DNA of 64,000 nucleotides from positions 20,466,157 through 20,530,156 of the forward strand of contig JARWKL010000016.1 in assembly GCA_029961685.1 (NCBI GenBank), read 5' to 3'. A program made the position numbers and the translations under genes. How positions within the stretch are numbered: the stretch's first letter is position 1; the number at the start of each line of letters is the position of its first letter. The DNA is from Aristolochia californica (taxonomy: Eukaryota > Streptophyta > Magnoliopsida > Piperales > Aristolochiaceae). The notes below the pieces were generated by a model that saw only the letters and a program-made list of their open reading frames with translations, did no database searches and was not told where the DNA came from. Shown here piece after piece: positions 48,037 through 60,485 of the stretch.

Positions 48037-49489
48037 AAGTTCTGTTTGTAAGGGAGGATATGTTTTCTCCTAGTGCTGCTCACTGTGACAGGTAGAGGGG
48101 ATTTTGGCTGGAGCCTCACTATCAGTCATTGGTGAAACTATCTATTAATTACTTGTTGTCTTTTAAGTCATTCAGTTCTATGATTAGAAACTATTACTTG
48201 TAATACTTTCATGATTAATGCTTCAATATGAACTTCTTTGTGGGATCCTTGTTTTATGTGAATGGTGTTGGTATTGCTTATTGTGGATGTTATCTACTTG
48301 ACTGGCCTCGCAGGGCCCCCAAACAATTTTTTTTGAAACCGAACATTGATTTGGCATATTTTCTATAAAGCCTTTAAATATAAGGGTTGGATCAATCTTT
48401 CGACCTATTGCTACTCAAGTAATGGAAAGATTTGTATGTCGATAGATTGATAGATGCTAGTGCGACTGCAGTAGTTTAAGACTTCATCAGACAGGTCGGT
48501 CCCCTTGATACACATCCAGCCCTGACCAACATTTCCATCACCCTTACAGCTTTTCTGATTTTATTCGGCTTGCAGAGAACGTACATGAACTGGGTGCATG
48601 GTGAGACATCGGGTTTGCTACCCTTGTTTGTCATGTATTCATGGCTAGAATTTGTGAAAATCCTTTGGGGGGATTCTCTTTGGAGATATGGGATAAGAAA
48701 TGAGTCTTTTTTTTGTTTGGTAATGCCTGGAGTTTTGAGTCAGAATTGGTGACACCGAGGGAAGAAAAGCTGCCACTGGCACCTCTTACTCCCGTTTTAA
48801 CCGAATTAACTAGCCAAGCAATTCTCGCCAAGGAAGAATAAGTTTAACTTCGAATAAAAAATTGGAAGATATGCTAGTGAAACGAACCCTTGCGTCTTGA
48901 GGGAGCAGCAGGAAGATAAAAGACAGATAAACGAACCTGCCAATTATAAGGTTTTTCAAAGGAAAACCACCGAATAAACCAAGGAGAAAAAGAAGAAAGT
49001 GAAGGAAAACTTGATTCACGAAATACGAAGAGGAACTGCCCTCTTGCATCTTAAAGGTGTCTTTTTATGCCCATCTTTCAAATACAATTCTTTATTTCTT
49101 TCTCAAATCATAGTCTAGAGCTGCATTTTACACTTTCAGGTCTGTTGTCCAAGTACTAGTTAAAACAAGTAGGCAATAGGAAAATTGAGCATTTATTAGT
49201 CAGTACTTCTTCAATATGTGGAATTTCTATTTTAGGGAAGGGCAAGGCAGCCTAATGCTGTTCATCACTGAAAACCGAACTTATAAAACCTTAACACAAA
49301 AAGGTTGGTTCAAGGCAACTATAATGCTGCCGTCCAAAACATCATGTTTACCAAAATCAGTTAAGAGTCGAAATGAACAAATCAAGAAAACCCCATAGAC
49401 GTCCATTGGACCAGAAACTCGATACACTTCGAAATTAATGTTTTTAAGTTTTTTTTTTACTATGATTTAGATCATATCCCAAGTTACCA
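48037..49489. other. Spacer between RPL41 and LpxB 3' ends
   Basis: The RPL41 3' untranslated region probably occupies the first 200-250 bp. The LpxB 3' region is probably within 49200-49489. No gene was recognised in between; the small frames there show no family resemblance. Confidence 0.4.
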
Positions 49490-52400
49490 TCAGAGACGTT
49501 TAGCAGAGTAAAGAATAGTGTTTGCTGCAATTAGACTAGGGCTGCAGCCAGAGGAACCTATCTCTTCACAAGCCTGACTGCACGTATTTTTTTTAGATGG
49601 AGAGAGCATTTCGAATACCCTTTCAGCAGCTTCAACCTGCCTGTCGCGGAAGCTTTCATCAGTAATTACTTGGCTGCGAATACACAGACACAAGAGTTGA
49701 AACACATAGAAGCATTAATATTTCACTTCCCCTGATTAGTCCTCTGAAAATAAAATAGTATGAAATAAAGCTCTTAGAGTGCATTCAATTTTTTCAGATA
49801 TGGAACATTGATACAGGCTAGTGAAGAACCAGACCTGAGAAATGATGCTAGATTCTTAGGTGTGCATGCCCCAAAAAGAGCCTCAGGAATAACAGCTGAA
49901 TCCAAAAGAATATTAGGTAGTGAAATATGACGCAACTTTGTCTTATAACGGATGATCCATTCTGTCAAAAGATGAGCCCGATATGCAACAACACAAGGTA
50001 ACCGTGCAAGCTGCAGTTCTAGTATAGCTGTACCAGATGTACTTAGTGCAGCTTGGCTTGCCTGCACAAAAATTAAAGTTAGATGTCAAGCAATAGGTGA
50101 TGATGCTATGCCCAAGACACATACAGCATGGGCATATACATGGGGCACTTGAGCAACCAATGAAAAGGTCCTACCATGTGTAGGCCATGACAAGATTTTT
50201 TGACTACAGGTCATCACTACTCAAATGGGCCTTAGACTCTTTGGCCATCAGTTAACTAGAGTAACACATACTTAGTCATGTAGTTTTACAATGAATCCCA
50301 TTTTAAAAGGACAAATTTTTGTATTGTGTTTGGACGTCAAAGAAAAAGAAGCATGAAAGGCAGAAGGATGAACCCTCCGCCAGTAGTAGGTGTCATCCAT
50401 GACTGACCACTTCTGGTAGAATTTACAACCTAGACATGTTACATAGTAAACGAGTAAATGGACTAACAAGGAACTAAGAAACTGAAAAGTTGACTTACAC
50501 TAAATGCATCATATTTTAAGTTCTGTGAAACTCCAGAAATTAAGAGAGTTTGGTAGCTCTGTTTCTGAATAGCTGTCTCAATGTAGTTCCTCACATCCCG
50601 GTTAGGTGCCACAGGGATAACAGTTGCCAACTTGGGGAAAGAGTGGTTTAAGATTTCCATGGCATTTAAGAATATGGGAAGCATACGTGTGACTTCTTGC
50701 AATCTGCTTCCAGGAAGTAATGTAATAACTGTTGCCCCTATTGAAACATGTACAACAAAATGCTAAGAGGAAAAGTTAAACCAGAGAGCAAATGTGAACC
50801 ATAACAAGAGTATAATTAGTGAGGAGATGGAAATTGATCAGATCTTTAATTAAAATTTGTTCTCTTGTCTCTTCATTTTTAGGTTTATACTTCAACGTTC
50901 AAACAACTCAAATATTAGTAACCTTTTGGAAAGATTAATTTCTTTCCTTCGGCATCATTGAGTTAAGATTTGTTTTCAAATCTTTCTTCTGGAGCTACCT
51001 AATGCCTCTAAGTTAATGATTAGGGACTCTTCTATTTGGTTGACCGACATGGACCATGGTGTCCTTTAGTCTCCCACACTTGAAAATTGAAGTATATGGT
51101 ATTTACATTTTCTGATAAACCTGAGGATGGATTACAACATATATACCAAAACACTCACACATACAGTAAGAAAAAAAGAATACAATTACATGGTTTCATC
51201 AAGGAGTTATTCACAAAAAAAAAAAAAAAAAAAAAAAATGGTTTCACTAAGGCACAGGAAAAATGACTTTTAAGTTAACAAATTTTAGTGAGATAACCTT
51301 TAATTTCATATTCAGCAGCTACATAAGAAGGCAGTTCCATTATCCGATTACCACAAATTTCTCCTCCTCCTCCATACTGCTGCAACTCAAAATCTGTTTA
51401 AAATTCCCTAAATTGCTTACTCTACATGTTAAATCAATTGCAACATAAAAAGATTCAATAGTCAGGTATTGCAAGATGATCGAGTGTACAAACATCTAAC
51501 ATCTAGCATGCACATACATATTGCCTGACCACGCAGCAGTTACTCAGCTTGTGATATCACCAAAAGTTCTCAACCATCAAAGGGACCCAAAAAAAGTCAC
51601 ATTTTGTCATGCTTGTGATAATTTCCCAACATAAGATTTTGGTATTACCTGAAGTTATCCCATGTTTACTTCGGAAGCTTTCACTATTCCCTTGAATCTT
51701 CCATTTATTTGGTCCTGGATCCCTTTCCTACGAATTGATTTTGTTATGAAAGTTATAAAACATATCTGTCCATGGAGAATACATGCATACATGCTTACTT
51801 GTGAGTGAATCAACTAATTGGTAAAGAAGTAAAAATTGATGTGACCAGTTGCATGTTTATGCAACTGAATTAAGTAAACATTTTTAAGGTTTATTCAGAT
51901 GTGGGACAAAAAGGAGATTTGATTGAACAGCAGAAACAGCTAGTTCAGGGAGGGGCACAATTTTCCAGGAACAGCCTCCACCACGGCTAAAGTAATTCAG
52001 AAAAATAAACTCCATAACATTCAGATAAGCTCCAGATTGCAAATCCGTCCTGAGAAAAAAAAATTCATAATCATGGAGAGAAGCTCATACCAAATTCATG
52101 TTTAAAACATCTTCCAGTATTGGGTGACCAACAAATGTTGCAGCCAACCCATTTGAGCAGCAAACTTCCTCTTCCAATGGAAGAATGCATAACAAATGGT
52201 CCACAAATCCACGTAACCCTTTAAGCCTAACTTCTCCCCCTTTCCATGCCCAAAAGGATGGTGCAACATAATGGACATGAACGGGACCACCAAGACCTAG
52301 TTGGTTACATCTAGCTGCAAGAAGGGAAAAACACCTGAGCATGGTGAACTATTTATCCAAAGATGATATGTTGGACTGATAATATAACCAAGAAAATCAT

Positions 52401-54035
52401 ATAGAAGTACAAGAGAGTAAGACAACTAAAAAGAGAGTGAAGGGTTTGAAAGCTACCTCTTAACAGCCGTAGAAAACGGAAAGAGAATCCTTTTGAGTCA
52501 ACAGTCACAACAACATGAGGTTGAAATGAGACTGCAGCTTCTGCTGTTCTCTTTATATTTATCTGTCACACATTGCAATAAACTGCAATATCAATTAGTT
52601 GACTACAACTTAAGAAAAAGTAATGGCAAGTTGTGCTTCTGAGAGCTCACCCTCATTTTGTTGAGATGTGGCAATAGTTCCCAGATTCCCATTACAGAAA
52701 TATCTTCCATGGGGAATAGGGATTGCAATCCTTCGTTGAACATCAGGTCCCTGGTAAGAATATAGTTTTCTAGTGTCTAAAAGCCAAAGGAAAAGCACTG
52801 AAATGATAATATCAACAGTTTTTGCATCAATTAGTATGTCACAGAAGAGCATTAGTTATAACCTTATTAAAATCCGTGCATATGGACCATATTTGTGCTG
52901 GAAAAATAAAACCTTCTTCATACACAGCAAAGATTTCTCCTCCTAGTTGCTAATATGAATGGGAAGTAGTTTATTCGACAGGGTCACTCAAGCTCAACTA
53001 CGACAGTAACTCAAGAGAAGCCCCGGGCCAGCAGGTGTGGGAGAAAGCATTAAGAGTCGATGTGGGCACCATTCTCCTAGTTAATTCATCCGAGTTTATT
53101 CAGGTCCTATTGGCAGAAGTGAGGAATATGAAGTATTTTATGTGAAATTAGTGAATCCATCAGAGCACAACATTTTCTTTAGTTTCCAATAATAGAGACT
53201 TAGATAAGTGATTGGTAAATAAGACATTCTTGTCCACCATTAAATGAAGAGAACGAAAATAGAGAAGTTGACTACGGAAAAGCAAAAGCAAGTTAAAAAC
53301 AACTTCAAGGCCCTGTATGTTCTGCAGCTGAGATGCACTACCCAGTCTACACGAGAAAACTAGCAATCGGGGGCTCTCATTCCACACTCGAGATTTTTCT
53401 TTTTCTTTTTCCCACTATCAGTCAGTGTAAAGAAGCAAATTGTAGAACTCCACCACACATCTAAAAGTAATATCTCATTTTTTTCATAACTAGTCGTTGC
53501 AACAGGGGTATGACACTGCACAAAATCTTGGATATATCCCATTCAGAAAGCTTCAACAGAAATATTAAGTTTCACCTTCAACGTCGCCCATCAGGACAAA
53601 TTCAAACTAGAAGCTAACAATAAAATCAGAAACCTAGAAACAACTACCTCATCTACTCACATTTGAGTCATACAAGCAAAAAATAGCTGCCAAGCGATTC
53701 ACTATGCCGACGGGGACATGAATCGATCTTCGTCCGCAGCGCTATTAGTTTGAAGGAAGTAACATAAACTATAAATATTACTCGGTACAACCAAAAGAAA
53801 GGATCACATACCCTCCAACACCAGCGAAACGAACAGGTAAAGGAGAAATCTGTTTGAGAGAAGCCATGAGACGAGAAGCAATGGAATCTCCAGACACTTC
53901 CCCTGCTACCATGAACACTCGGAGCTCGCCGTCCTTTCCTGCCACGTCTATGACTCTGGTTAAAGATGAAAAGGATCTCCATTGGTTACAGAATAAAGCA
54001 CTGGGGGCAAAATTTCTCAGCGTCCTCAAGATCAT
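49490..54035 (-). CDS. LPXB: Mitochondrial lipid-A-disaccharide synthase (LpxB)
   Basis: LpxB joins UDP-2,3-diacylglucosamine to lipid X in the lipid A pathway. Plants keep a set of these genes whose products act in mitochondria. Eight exons on the minus strand: 54035-53812, 52750-52651, 52562-52457, 52314-52091, 51727-51649, 50737-50499, 50061-49835 and 49673-49490. All are in phase, encoding 460 residues. The start MILRTLRNFAPSALF is Arg-rich and Ser-rich, fitting a mitochondrial presequence. Family motifs follow in order: VFMVAGEVSGDSIASRL, FPMEDISVMGIWELLP, VVTVDSKGFSFR, VHYVAPSFWAWKGG, FVGHPILEDVL, VITLLPGSRLQEV, and STSGTAILELQLARLP with RAHLLTEW. The frame extends upstream to 54095, but that codon is TTG, so 54035 is the start. 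It looks complete and functional. Confidence 0.93.
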
Positions 54036-54950
54036 TTTCCTCCCTATGCTTGCCACCTCGTCCTCGCTTCGAACCGGAAAATGAGGGCGGAACAAAGATT
54101 TGAGGAAGGCTCCGTTAACGTTTTTATAAATTTTATTAGTCTTAAGATTTACTCACTGCATTAGCAACATTAATTGGAGTAATTAATACTTATCCATAAA
54201 AAAAAAAAAAATGAAATACAGAATTAATCTTTTTCACTTTTCTCTTTGTAATACTGAATTGTATTTTTTTTTTTCTTTGTTCCATGCATCAAACTGGTTC
54301 TTGCTAGAGGATTAAAGAGAATAAAAAAATCAAAAGTCATGGTAAAAAAGAAAATGGGTATCCATAATTTGCAATATGGATGGAAGGAGATGGAGATAGC
54401 ACATTTTGACCCTTTTTACATGATTATTAATTAAAAAAAATTGTTACCAAATTAATTGTTTAAGGGAAAACATTACAACAAAAGACAATAAAAAATCATA
54501 CAATACCATGCATTTATATAATAATACCTTTATATGGTAAGAGGGTAAACAGGTATGGAATAAGTATTATTCGATTATGTTTCATTTAGCAAATAGGTAA
54601 ACGGGTAAAATTGTCTGATTACAATATACGTATTTGTTGCTATGACTGCATGTTTAGATTTGTATGAATGAAGAGGTGTAATAAAATTTCAAAAAATAAA
54701 AATAAAAATTCTAAAATTCCTGTATATTGCTTGTAAACTCTTCATTCCACGGTTCACTCGCCGGTCGAAAGGTTTCCTGACTTCGTGATAAGCGTTCTGA
54801 CTTATCTGCAGTAAGAGTCAATGACTGACAATGCCCACCGTTTAAAGGTGCACCTGTCTTGAGTCGCCTTATCCTCGCAAGAGCCGAAGAGTATAAAGGT
54901 GAACTGTTGTGGGTATCAGATGAAAGAGTGTCCTGTGAGGGTTGGAAGAT
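54036..54950. promoter_or_regulatory. Divergent promoter region of LpxB and the RPI4-like gene
   Basis: The two genes diverge across about 0.9 kb. The middle (54120-54700) is very AT-rich; both edges are GC-richer. No specific element was identified. Confidence 0.4.
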
Positions 54951-56563
54951 ATGACCATGGCGTTCCTTCATTTATCCGTAGTTGGCTGGAATATTTCTTC
55001 ATTTCCTTGCCAGAAGAGTTACCTCCGGAGGAGAAGAAAACACCCTTTTGCCAAGCCTGCCGTGTCTTGCATCTTGGAAGGCACTCACCTTGTAGAAGCC
55101 GCCAGACATACAGTAAGTTTGTGGCATTGGATTACATTGTTTGGATTGGAGCTGAATGAGAATGTGGGCTTTCACCAAAACTTTGCAAAAAATTCAATTA
55201 CTCAACTGTTTAATTATTTTTTGAATTATACGAGTTTTGGGGTGGGGTCGTTGTCTTCTGGCGGTGCAACCCGTTGCCAATGCATTTATCGAAAATTTCA
55301 CAATTATTTGTGATCATAGAGTAGGAAATAAGAAAGCAAGTAGAAATGGAAAAAGAACAACTAACTGGCTTGTAAACAATGAGCAACATATATTTTTCTC
55401 TTCTACTCATTGGATAGTATTTGGAAGTCAATAAAACTGGTTGTTGCAACCAATGCCATAAACTCTTGCATTCGATTCAGACAGTTATAAGCAGGATCTT
55501 AAGTATTTTGTAATTTAGACATTTCTATCTGTAGAATGATTGGCAGATTGACAGTGGTAATGAGTTTGGTTATTCAAAATGTGTGCCACTTGCAATTGCT
55601 CTTGGAGATAGCTGATTTATCCTGGCCAGAGTGACTACTGCATTCTTATGCATTTTGTAATTTGGAAATTTTTAGCGCAAGAATGATTGACAGATTGACA
55701 GTAGTAGCTCTTGCAGATAGCTGATTTATCCTGTCTACTGTGACCACCCTCCCATACATTACCCAAGGCCTACGTTAAACCATTTCCCTGCTTCTGTTTG
55801 CCCAAGTAAATAAAGGGGTCTGAATTGTTGCTTCGATGTTGCTGCTTTGTATCTGGGGCTCATGCTGTTCAGGGACAGCAGATTTTTATGAATTGATCAT
55901 CCAGTTTTCTTAACTTGGGGGTTGCTTTTGCTTACAACTTTTTATCGCCTGATTTGTTTAACTGTGTATTACACATTTCTATCTAAAATGATAAGAGCTC
56001 TGCCTAATAGTTCAACATTTACTTCTAACTGATGCTTTGGGAAGTTTCTAGGTTGATACTTATGTCAAAAGTGGCATGGTGGTGGGGTTGGGATCTGGTC
56101 GAGCTTCTTGCTTGGTCATAGAGTATTTGGGCCGACAGCTTCGAGAAGGCAAACTAACTGATATTCTCGGTATCCCAATGTGTGTCTCTTCTATCCCTTC
56201 AGGGTTTTCTTGCTTCTTTATCACACACTAGTGTCTAGTACACTGGCCTATGAGGTTCCGTAGTCTGGCAAGTTTTAATGTGCAATCTATTGCTGCAGGT
56301 CAGTGTCAAGTGCAAGCGAAGCAGCAAAAGCTGGAATCCCACTAGATCAATATCCAAATAGTCTGCAAGTGTGCTCTGATTCTTGTTGTCCAATTACTTG
56401 GTTCCATTTGTTTTCGGGTTTGTGAGTATTACATATTTTTAGACCATTACCATGAGGATAACCATTTATTATGAATCATACCTTCAGTTGATTATTCTAA
56501 AACTACTGGATGTTGCATGTCCTAATTTTTTGTTTTTTGTTTTTTTTTTTGTTTTGGCGTGTG

Positions 56564-56606
<43 letters not shown>

Positions 56607-58372
56607 TGTCTTATAGATTGATTTTGCATTTGATGATGCTGATGTTATAGAGGAAGGAACACTCACTGCTGTAATTGGTCGGAGAAAATTAGAAGGAGGG
56701 GAATCCATTATTCAGGAGAAGGTGAATAAGAAGTCTTTTTTCTGTTTTGGTCCCTATATAACTACCCATACAACTTGACATTAACACTACACTAGGTTTG
56801 CCCCACTTTTGATTTTTAGATATGCTTCATAACAACATTACCTGGCTTGTTTGAAATTTTTACTGCAATTGAATAAAGTTCTAATGATGAATTGAGTGGT
56901 TTCCATTTTGCAGCATATAGTAAAGGTGGCTAGTAAGCTTGCTTTCATCACTTCTGCGAAGCAATATACTAAGAATCCAGATGGTTCCATCCCTGTCTTG
57001 GTTAATACTGTTAGTTTTTTAGCACTCTCCTGTTGTCTCTAGATCTTTTTTCAGGAACGTTCTTTGTGGGTTTTTGATTATGTACTCATTTTTTAGGGTA
57101 ACTGGATGGAAACTGCTGAAGAAATAGATGACCTTTTCTTAGGAGATGCCGAGGTCTGCTTTTTTCATTACTTATAACTATTCAGTATGCTAACTATAAC
57201 TACTTATCATAGAATTTACAATTTTCTTGGTGTTGCATAAAGCAACTCTCAACATTGACGGCAATGGAAACAGGTAATGAAATATCTACATGGTGGAGGA
57301 TTAGACATCTATATTATGAGTTTTTAAATTTATTAAAACCTGTTAGAAAAAAATCCATGGGTATTTTTGTCATTTTATCACCTCTGTGGTTAATTTTATT
57401 TATGTAATCTTATTCTACATGTTAAATTATATTAAGGAGTTTGATGTTTATTAAGTGTATAGGGACATTGTTGTAATTTGTAACTCAAAACAGTTATTTA
57501 AGATGTCTGGGAATTCGTGAACAAATCCCAAGGAAGCCTTTTCAGGCTCTTTAGAAAAATTTCCTTTTTCTCAATTTTCTCCTATTCCTTCACCCAAATC
57601 TTGATTTTTACAAAACAGGTGAGAAATAATTCTTTTCCTGTTTTGTGTTTTTTCAAAGGTGTGGAGGAGACCAGCTTGGGGATACGCAGGTCCGACAGGA
57701 GGTGACTTTCCATTGGTTACAAGAGAGGGACACAATGTTCTTGATCTTATATTCACATCTCCTATCCAGAACCTCAGTGAGTCAATACTCTTAAGAAAAA
57801 TCTCTTATTCATTGAATATCCATCTGCAAAAATAAACAGATTACACATTTAAATATTCCATAAAATATCATTTACCAATTGCAAGTTGATGTTTCACATT
57901 TAAATCTCATGGACTAAACACTGAAAAGTGGTTCCAATAATCAGTTTGCACAAGTTCAATATTTGGTGCCGTCGATGTCATATATAGCTTGTGGAATTTC
58001 ATACTTCCCATTCTAATTCCTTGATCCTAATGTGTTCTGCAACTTGTGGTGAGCTGCAGTTCAAGTAGCTGAAAGCCTTGATGAAATTGATGGTGTTGTG
58101 GATCATGGAGTGGTTTCTGGTGTTCCGTAAGTTTTTCTACCCTATGCTACAATAATTGATGGGATATGTTAAATAGGGAAGGTCAAGAAACCAGAGATTG
58201 ACATAGGGCTACCATCTATGCACCTCTTGTCTTGCTTTTCTGGACTATCATTTCCCTTTAATTCATTCATATTCTGATATCTATCTTGTTGACATAAAAA
58301 AACTGCAGCTGCACGGCTATTATTGCTTCAGAAGACGGTGTTCAGATTGTTGATAATTTGTTTCAATTGTAA
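54951..58372 (+). CDS. RPI4: Ribose-5-phosphate isomerase 4-like protein, plastid-targeted
   Basis: RpiA-family enzymes interconvert ribose-5-phosphate and ribulose-5-phosphate. Nine exons: 54951-55112, 56052-56179, 56299-56368, 56617-56721, 56914-57009, 57097-57153, 57659-57776, 58060-58126 and 58309-58372. All junctions are in phase, encoding 288 residues, or 286 if the second ATG at 54957 (ACCATGG) is used. Residues 1-50 (LRRRRKHPFAKPAVS) suit a plastid transit peptide. VVGLGSGRAS is the sugar-phosphate loop. IDFAFDDADVIEEG stands where catalytic RpiA has DGADE, and IGRRKLEGG replaces the lysine-bearing KGxGGA motif. The end is GVPCTAIIASEDGVQIVDNL. These changes and the NWMETAEEIDDLFLGDAEVW stretch fit the RPI4 subgroup, whose activity is unclear. 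Confidence 0.9.
55502..55745. repeat. Degenerate direct repeat in RPI4-like intron 1
   Basis: ATTTTGTAATTTAGACATTT at about 55503 and TTTTGTAATTTGGAAATTTT at about 55651 each lead into AGAATGATTG(G/A)CAGATTGACAGT and then GATAGCTGATTTATCCTG. The second copy is about 35 bp shorter in the middle. Confidence 0.6.
56559..56607. repeat. GT microsatellite
   Basis: About 24 GT units with one TT interruption, ending about ten bases before RPI4-like exon 4 (56617), close to its acceptor. Length changes here could affect splicing. Confidence 0.9.
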
Positions 58373-59960
58373 AGAAGGGACTCTTCCATTGAAAACCAAC
58401 AATATCAATATGTTTTAGTTAAGATGTCAGGTCTTGGTGCTAATCTTATGGTAGTTTTGAAGTTTAGCTCGATCCACATCTAGTCATTTTTTTCAACTGT
58501 GCATCAAAGCCTATTTGAGATGTTTGATGACAGGTGTGACGGAAGTTGGAAATCCTATTTACTTGAAAGTCTTGTGCATTTTGTGCATTATTATGAGGTA
58601 TACATGCATGATCTTTGAATCAGATCTCATCCTTTGGTCACTTTCAGTTGTGACTCTTATGCAAGGCACTGGTTCTGAGCTTGATTGCCGAGAACAAAGC
58701 TCATTTTTCTTACCTTTCCACTTACAGCCACGTTTGTTTTCATTTACTGTTTACATACACACTTAGGTGTCATTTTGTCTGACCAAGTTGTAACTTTAGA
58801 GCTTGAAGGAGGGAAGTCACTGGTTGTTGTTGAACTGGCTTGATGCAATGAAAGCTGCTGTCCATTATGTAATAATTAAAATATTGAGCACAGTTACCAA
58901 TTGGTGAACTTTACAACAGCATGGAGAATTTTTTTTATCTAATTTGCTCTTAAATGATCTGGAACTTCTAAATAATTTGTATCACCATCTTCCTGGTAGG
59001 TTGTCCACTGCATGCTTCGGATGGTATCTAACTGATTGTGTCGGATGAAATTATTGGAAAGAATTTCAGTTTGTGCAGTCGGAAACCAGAGGTTCAGGCT
59101 CACTTTCCAGTTCCGGAGAAGGTGTCCTGGTCCCTCCAAAAAAAAAAATAGCAAGGTGAAGAGAATGGTTACAAAGGAGGAAAACCCACCAAAAACAGTG
59201 AACTGTGCAAAGGCAGATAGCCATGAAATTTCATGCATTTCCGACAAGAATTATGTAATACATGTCAAATTTAAACTAAGGGCATACAAAATTCACACTG
59301 AACTACCATGAAAATTTTGCACAGATACAAAATAACTCAGGTTTCATAAAAGCGTTGGAGGACCTATCTTAGGGGAGGGGAAGCTTCATGAGGAGCGTTA
59401 GAAGCTTCATAAAAGCGTTAGAAGCAGCTATAACTACAGATTCCTTGACTTTAGCCAGGAGTGGCAAAAATGAACCAATACTGAGAAGTGATGGAAACGT
59501 GCCTGGAAATTGGTGAAATGCTTAACAGTGGTAAGGTAAGGAACGAGGTAAGGTTGTACTTGAAGAAACTTGGACGAAGACGAGTATACTAGGAGCAACA
59601 AACATATGATATTTTTCCTACCTAGTTCTAACAGAGTTCCATTTGGTTGTACTAAACCTGATTATCACTTCTCTCGGTCTTGGTTTTATATTTTTCTCAT
59701 TTGTTGTTCTTTTGTGATCATCAAAATGAGCCAGAAACAGTGAAATAGATACAACTATCTTATACAAAATTTCCGACTCCGAATGTACAGGATAGAGAAA
59801 AGGTTTGCGTGCTTGAAGAAATTCGCAACCTATTTTGTATCTAATCTTAGCTTCCCTTTGACATTGACAAAGAAATATATCCAAGAAGTTGAACCAACTA
59901 TCACACAGAACAGAAGCAACCCCAAATGCAGCAATTTCTGCTCCTCTCTCTCTCTCTCTC
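58373..59960. other. RPI4 3' flank and spacer
   Basis: The first 200-400 bp are probably 3' untranslated. Around 59370-59430 GAAGCTTCAT(A/G)A and AGCGTTAGAAGC words recur. No gene was recognised. Confidence 0.4.
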
Positions 59961-59967
59961 TATAAAA
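59961..59967 (+). promoter_or_regulatory. TATA box of the proline-rich protein gene
   Basis: TATAAAA directly after a CTCTCTCTCTCTCTC tract, 87 bp before the ATG at 60054. The distance and the pyrimidine patch fit a plant core promoter. Confidence 0.7.
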
Positions 59968-60053
59968 ACGCATCAAATCTCCTCCTCTCAATACCCACTA
60001 AGCAATATCTTCTTCCTCCTCAGCCATTCTCAAGCTCTTTTCACCCATCAATC

Positions 60054-60485
60054 ATGGCGTCTAGCCACCCCAGCTCTTTCTTCTCACTGCTCATCACCTT
60101 CTTGTTAGTGAGCCAACACTCATGCCTCCCAGCTCGCCGACTGTTAGACACTGCAGCTCCACCACCCGCCTTGTCCATCCCCACCTTACCCAAGCCTACG
60201 TTGCCACCAGTCCCAGCAATCCCGTCACTGCCAAAACCGACACAGCCGGTGGTGCCGCCGATGCCGGCATTACCCATTCCCACCATCCCAACGCTGCCGA
60301 AGGTCACGTTGCCGCCAGTGTCTTCCATTCCAAACATCCCTTCTTTCCCCACCATTCCTTCCATTCCAAACATCCCTTCTATTTCCTCCATTCCTTCCTT
60401 TCCAACCATCCCCTCGATCCCCAGCATTCCTTCCATTCCATCAATCCCAAAGATCCCTTTCTTCTCCCCTCCCCCCAGCCGTTGA
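60054..60485 (+). CDS. Secreted proline-rich protein with SIPxIP and LPKPTLP repeats (PELPK-like)
   Basis: A single exon encodes 143 residues. MASSHPSSFFSLLITFLLVS is a signal peptide, cleaved about residue 25. An RRLLDTAAPPP segment follows, then LPKPTLPPVP-type repeats (residues about 40-85). A run of about ten SIPxIP or SFPTIP units then follows, ending FFSPPPSR. Secreted proteins of this kind (PELPK and similar) are thought to sit in the cell wall. The frame stays open upstream to 59889, but that codon is TTG and lies before the TATA box, so the ATG at 60054 (ATCATGGCG) was chosen. The repeats lack the SPPPP glycosylation blocks of extensins. The precise function is unknown. Confidence 0.85.
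   Translation: MASSHPSSFFSLLITFLLVSQHSCLPARRLLDTAAPPPALSIPTLPKPTLPPVPAIPSLPKPTQPVVPPMPALPIPTIPTLPKVTLPPVSSIPNIPSFPTIPSIPNIPSISSIPSFPTIPSIPSIPSIPSIPKIPFFSPPPSR

Noticed and set aside
54036..54095. Upstream extension of LpxB by 20 codons
   Set aside because: The first codon is TTG. The ATG at 54035 begins a good mitochondrial presequence.
59889..60053. Upstream extension of the proline-rich protein
   Set aside because: The first codon is TTG and the segment spans the TATA box and leader. The ATG at 60054 starts a proper signal peptide.
60041..60436. Antisense glycine-rich open frame
   Set aside because: It is the mirror of the proline-rich SIP repeats; Pro codons read as Gly on the other strand.
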